This document shows positions 60,530 to 64,000 of a DNA stretch of 64,000 bases, piece after piece. Made by a program: the position numbers and the translations under genes. Where the stretch lies: NCBI RefSeq assembly GCF_000425725.1, contig NZ_KE384440.1, forward strand, positions 256,317 through 320,316, given 5' to 3'. Position 1 is the stretch's first letter, and each line of letters begins with the position of its first letter. The DNA is from Halomonas halocynthiae DSM 14573. GTDB taxonomy: Bacteria; Pseudomonadota; Gammaproteobacteria; Pseudomonadales; Halomonadaceae. The notes under the pieces are model-generated. The model saw only the letters and a program-made list of their open reading frames with translations. It made no database searches and was not told the origin of the DNA.

Positions 60530-61432
60530 GTGCCACAATGTGACTCCCCTGAAAACGCAGCGCAGCGCAGCGTTATTTCAGGTACTGCTATTACACCTTT
60601 TATGACGCTGGCCTGCCCGCTGGATGGCAGTGTATTGCACAAAAGTGCAAACGTATGGCGCTGTGAGGCTGGGCATAGTTTCGACATCGCTCGTCAGGGC
60701 TATGCGAACCTGTTGCCGGTGCAGCATAAACGCTCAGCCGACCCAGGTGATAGCAAAACGATGGTGGCAGCACGCCAGCGTTTTCTGGCAGCAGGCCATT
60801 ATCAGCCAGTTGCTGATGCGGCTTGTCGGTTGGTGCTCCAAAATAGTACTGCAGCGCTACCATTAAGCTGCTTAGATGCGGGTTGTGGTGAAGGTTACTA
60901 CCTGCGAGCATTGGCGGAAGCGACACGGGGGCGACAACGTCTCGCGCTGATGGGGCTGGATATCTCCAAGTGGGCCGTTTTGGCCGCTGCAAAGCAGGAA
61001 AAGTGTGCTACTTGGGTTGTTGGCAGCAATGCCAACCTGCCTGTGCAGACAAGCACCCTTGACCGACTGCTATGCATGTTTGGTTTTCCTGTCTACCATG
61101 AATTTGCGCGAGTACTAAAGCCTGGCGGACTGTTATTGAAAGTAGATGCTGGGTCGAATCATCTGCGTGAGTTGCGAGAAATTATTTATCCCACGTTAAA
61201 ACCTGATCGTATTGAAGAGGCGCCTGTTCCAGACGGGTTTACTCACTTTTCCAGTGAGACTGTTCGCTATTCGCTGAGGCTTAACGATAGGCAGCAAATT
61301 GCCGATCTACTGGCAATGACGCCGCACCTATATCGTGCTAACGCCGAGGGTCGAGAAAAGCTTGCCGCGCGTGAGTCGCTGACAGTTAGCGTGGATGTGC
61401 GGCTGACGTGCTTGGTGAGATCTCCTTGTTAG
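60530..61432 (+). CDS. rlmA: 23S rRNA (guanine-745-N1)-methyltransferase
   Basis: 300 residues from GTG 60530, preceded by GGGAGG; an ATG at 60602 would remove 24 atypical residues but lacks a ribosome site. CPLDGS...WRCEAGHSFDIA is the RlmA zinc finger, followed by QGYANLLPVQHKRSADPGDS and the SAM motif SCLDAGCGEGYYLRAL. It methylates G745 in the 23S rRNA. Confidence 0.9.
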   Translation: MPQCDSPENAAQRSVISGTAITPFMTLACPLDGSVLHKSANVWRCEAGHSFDIARQGYANLLPVQHKRSADPGDSKTMVAARQRFLAAGHYQPVADAACRLVLQNSTAALPLSCLDAGCGEGYYLRALAEATRGRQRLALMGLDISKWAVLAAAKQEKCATWVVGSNANLPVQTSTLDRLLCMFGFPVYHEFARVLKPGGLLLKVDAGSNHLRELREIIYPTLKPDRIEEAPVPDGFTHFSSETVRYSLRLNDRQQIADLLAMTPHLYRANAEGREKLAARESLTVSVDVRLTCLVRSPC

Positions 61433-61580
61433 CTGACGTGGCATCCGTGAAATCACCCTGAAGCGTCTGCTTGGTGTTTTTTGGTAGGAACAAACTTAGC
61501 CCAGTGGTATCTGAAACGCTGTATCAGGAAAAGTGCTTCGAGATCCAATGAGTTGAAGCCAAAGCCATAGGAGGTAGCTC

Positions 61581-62447
61581 ATGAGTTATAGTGAAGAATA
61601 TACGCCACCAGCCGTCTGGACTTGGGAAAAAGCGAACGGCGGTGCTTTCGCGAGTACTAATCGCCCAATTGCGGGGGCGACTCATGAACAGTCGCTGCCA
61701 GTGGGTCAGCATCCTTTTCAGCTGTATTCCATGGGAACACCCAATGGGGTAAAGGTTACGGTGATGTTTGAGGAGCTGCTGGCGCTAGGCCACAGTGCGG
61801 CTGAGTATGATGCTTGGCTGATTCGTATTGGAGAAGGAGATCAGTTCGGTAGCGGTTTTGTTGAGATTAATCCTAACTCCAAGATTCCAGCACTAGTGGA
61901 CCACAGCACCGATGAGCCGACACGAGTGTTTGAGTCGGGCGCAATTCTGTTGTATTTGGCTGAAAAATTCGGTGAACTCCTGCCAAGTGAGCCTTCAGCA
62001 CGTACTGAGGTGTTGAACTGGTTGTTCTGGCAGATGGGTAGCGCACCGTACTTGGGTGGTGGTTTCGGGCATTTTTATGCGTATGCGCCAGTCAAGATTG
62101 AGTATGCGATTGATCGCTTCGCCATGGAAACCAAGCGTCAGCTTGATGTGCTTGACCGGCGCTTGGCCGAGACGCCTTATCTAGGGGGTGACGACTACTC
62201 CATTGCTGATATTGCCGTGTGGTCCTGGTACGGCCAGTTAGTGTTGGGTCGGCTTTACGAGAGCGGAGAGTTTCTGCAGGTGCAGGAATATAAGCACCTG
62301 CAACGCTGGGCTAAAGATATTGACGCCCGGCCCGCGGTACAGCGAGGGCGGATGGTTAACCGAACGTTCGGAGAACCTGACACTCAGCTGCATGAGCGTC
62401 ATGATGCCAGCGACTTTGCGCTGAAAACTCAGAACATCGTTGGCTGA
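61581..62447 (+). CDS. yghU: nu-class glutathione transferase YghU
   Basis: 288 residues. SYSEEYTPPAVWTWEKANGG, then FASTNRPIAGATHEQSLPVG and GTPNGVKVTVMFEELLALG match YghU, which has disulfide-bond reductase activity with glutathione. YLGGDDYSIADIAVWSWYGQ is the C-terminal domain signature. Ribosome site AGGAGG. Confidence 0.92.
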   Translation: MSYSEEYTPPAVWTWEKANGGAFASTNRPIAGATHEQSLPVGQHPFQLYSMGTPNGVKVTVMFEELLALGHSAAEYDAWLIRIGEGDQFGSGFVEINPNSKIPALVDHSTDEPTRVFESGAILLYLAEKFGELLPSEPSARTEVLNWLFWQMGSAPYLGGGFGHFYAYAPVKIEYAIDRFAMETKRQLDVLDRRLAETPYLGGDDYSIADIAVWSWYGQLVLGRLYESGEFLQVQEYKHLQRWAKDIDARPAVQRGRMVNRTFGEPDTQLHERHDASDFALKTQNIVG

Positions 62448-62819
62448 TTAATGACTCTTTTTTGAACAGAATGTTATGAACCGCACTTTTTGAGAAGTAC
62501 GCTCTGAACAGTGCATTTCGAAAGTAATCTGTGACAGTGTGTTATTTAAGCCTGAGTACTGCGTTTGCAGGCCCAGGCTTTTTTCATGTTTGGAGTTATT
62601 AGTAGTTGAGCCGTCTTAACTTGTCGTTTTCCTTGGTGGTGTGTCGTTGCAGACTATTTGCTAGGTAACAAGAGGCTTTTCGTCTTAGCTATCGCGTGGT
62701 GTACTAGTCAAAGCAAGCAAAGTATTACGCTGGGAGATGTGGATAAAATAAGAAAGATAAAACCGTAACGCACAGGTATGTGCTGAGGAATGCTCAGGAG
62801 TGAGCGATAGGGAGGGGGC
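62448..62819 (+). other. intergenic region before DUF853 gene
   Basis: No gene is seen over about 370 bases. It holds the yghU terminator at 62548-62584 and presumably the promoter of the next gene. The bases between 62600 and 62800 look AT-richer than the flanks; nothing else is recognised. Confidence 0.5.
62548..62584 (+). terminator. terminator of yghU
   Basis: AAGCCTG (62548-62554) pairs with CAGGCTT (62574-62580) around a 19-base loop, then TTTT. Confidence 0.65.
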
Positions 62820-64000
62820 GTGAACACTATTCTGATTGGTAAAGGGGAATTCCCTGTTCACTTAATGGGGCGTTATGGTAATCGCCACGGGCTGATTGCC
62901 GGGGCAACGGGCACCGGTAAGACCATCTCGTTGTTGGTGCTGGCAGAAGGTTTTTCGCGCATGGGTGTGCCAGTATTTATGGCTGATGTGAAAGGTGATG
63001 CCGCAGGACTGGCTCAGCCGGGTGAGACCAACGAAAAAATTACCCAGCGCGTCAATGAGACAGGTGTTGAAAACTATGCCGGCGAAGCAAGTCCAGTGGT
63101 GCTCTGGGATCTGTATGGAAAGCTTGGTCATCCTGTGCGCACTACCATCAGCGAAATGGGCCCTAGCTTATTAGTGCATGTGCTGGCACTAAACGATGTT
63201 CAGGCAGGCGTTATGGAGGTTGCCTTCAGCTTGGCTGATGACCAGGGGCTGTTGTTGCTTGATCTCGATGATTTGCGGGCGGTGCTGAGCTTTGTGGCAG
63301 AAAACCGTAAGGAAATATCGGCCCAATATGGTTTAGTTAGTGCACAGTCTATTGCTGCCATTCAGCGCGCACTTCTACGTTTTGAACGTGATGGCGGCGA
63401 ACAGCTGTTTGGCGAGCCCGCACTTGAGCTTGCCGACTTAATGCGCACTGACATGACGGGGCGAGGTGTCATTAATATTCTTGCCGCTCATCAGTTGATT
63501 CTTAATCCACGGTTATATTCTGGGTTCTTATTGTGGCTGCTTTCAGAGCTGTTCGAGAGCCTGCCAGAAGTTGGTGATCTTGATAAGCCTCGGCTGGTGT
63601 TCTTTTTCGATGAGGCGCATCTGCTGTTTGATGGTGCGCCAGCAGCGCTGAAGCAGCGCGTTGAGCAAGTGGTGCGGCTGATCCGCTCCAAGGGTGTGGG
63701 AGTCTATTTCTGTTCACAGTTCCCTGACGACATGCCTGATGAGGTACTTGGGCAGTTGGGGAACCGTGTACAGCATGCGCTGCGGGCGTTTACACCGCGC
63801 GATCAGAAAGCGGTGAAAGCCGCAGCAGATACCTTTGTACCCAACCCGCGCTTGGATGTGGCAAGCGTGATTGCTCAGCTTGGTGTGGGTGAGGCGCTGG
63901 TTTCAACACTGGCCGAAAAGGGCGTGCCGCAGCCTGTTCAGCGTACTCTGGTGTGCCCGCCGCGCTGTCGCATGGGAACACTCAGCGATGATGAGCGAGC
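62820..64000 (+). CDS. yjgR: DUF853 HerA-like ATPase (YjgR), C-terminus outside window
   Basis: Starts at GTG 62820 behind GGGAGGGG and stays open for 393 codons to the window end. GLIAGATGTGKTISLLVLAE is Walker A and RLVFFFDEAHLLFDGAP Walker B; VYFCSQFPDDMPDEVLGQLG follows. This is the DUF853 (HerA/FtsK-like) ATPase family; E. coli YjgR has about 500 residues, so roughly 100 are missing. Cellular role not established. Confidence 0.9.
   Translation, partial: MNTILIGKGEFPVHLMGRYGNRHGLIAGATGTGKTISLLVLAEGFSRMGVPVFMADVKGDAAGLAQPGETNEKITQRVNETGVENYAGEASPVVLWDLYGKLGHPVRTTISEMGPSLLVHVLALNDVQAGVMEVAFSLADDQGLLLLDLDDLRAVLSFVAENRKEISAQYGLVSAQSIAAIQRALLRFERDGGEQLFGEPALELADLMRTDMTGRGVINILAAHQLILNPRLYSGFLLWLLSELFESLPEVGDLDKPRLVFFFDEAHLLFDGAPAALKQRVEQVVRLIRSKGVGVYFCSQFPDDMPDEVLGQLGNRVQHALRAFTPRDQKAVKAAADTFVPNPRLDVASVIAQLGVGEALVSTLAEKGVPQPVQRTLVCPPRCRMGTLSDDER

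Overview
The window is a bacterial chromosome segment, most likely from a gammaproteobacterium of the Halomonadaceae (Halomonas type). That placement is an inference from the housekeeping set (dusB-fis, accBC, rfaH, mpl, a ccoM-like gene) and the moderately high GC; no rRNA is present to confirm it. Roughly the first 34-35.5 kb is a prophage of HK97-like head and long-tailed (siphovirus) type. The remaining 28 kb is conserved chromosome.

Prophage, left to right. (1) Leftward arm, 1-4461, all on the minus strand: the first 230 codons of a membrane-anchored DUF4041 protein that resembles SNIPE-type anti-phage nucleases; a DUF6941 protein; a RelE/HigB-like toxin with an XRE antitoxin; and a tight three-gene operon of lysogeny repressor, HipA-like kinase and DUF3037-like protein. 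(2) Switch region 4461-4561 with GGTAC-containing operator-like repeats and a Cro/YdaS-type gene. (3) Early rightward operon: a reverse-oriented two-gene insert, an O-like replication initiator that carries 45-bp palindromic iterons inside its gene, a partner protein, and small overlapping genes ending with a VRR-NUC nuclease. (4) Lysis cassette 9986-11690: transglycosylase endolysin, holin, second membrane protein, nested Rz/Rz1. (5) HNH endonuclease, candidate cos, TerS, TerL, portal, protease, capsid and connectors. (6) Tail: terminator, tube, tail chaperone with an A_AAA_AAC -1 frameshift, a reverse-oriented secreted 'moron', a 2081-residue tape measure with EF-hand-like repeats, tip proteins and fibres. 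(7) A tRNA-Pro 3'-end fragment, a P4-type integrase and an intact tRNA-Leu(UAG). The left end of the prophage is outside the window, and which att site belongs to which element is not settled.

Chromosome, 35.7-64 kb: comF, srkA, a secreted protein, folE, a gabD-type dehydrogenase, purH/fis/dusB, prmA, accC/accB, a DUF2333 protein, ppa, a PP2C-kinase fusion with a degenerate kinase loop, a PPi-type phosphofructokinase, mpl-ubiX, a LysE exporter, a SEC-C/TPR protein, an AmpG-like permease, rfaH, a SlyD-like isomerase, a ccoM-like small gene behind an FNR/ANR box, rlmA, yghU and a partial DUF853 (yjgR) ATPase.

The least ordinary items are the repressor-HipA-DUF3037 operon, the SNIPE-like gene, a structured 78-nt element next to the secreted moron, repeated terminator-like hairpins placed just before late genes, the palindromic iterons, and the EF-hand tape measure.
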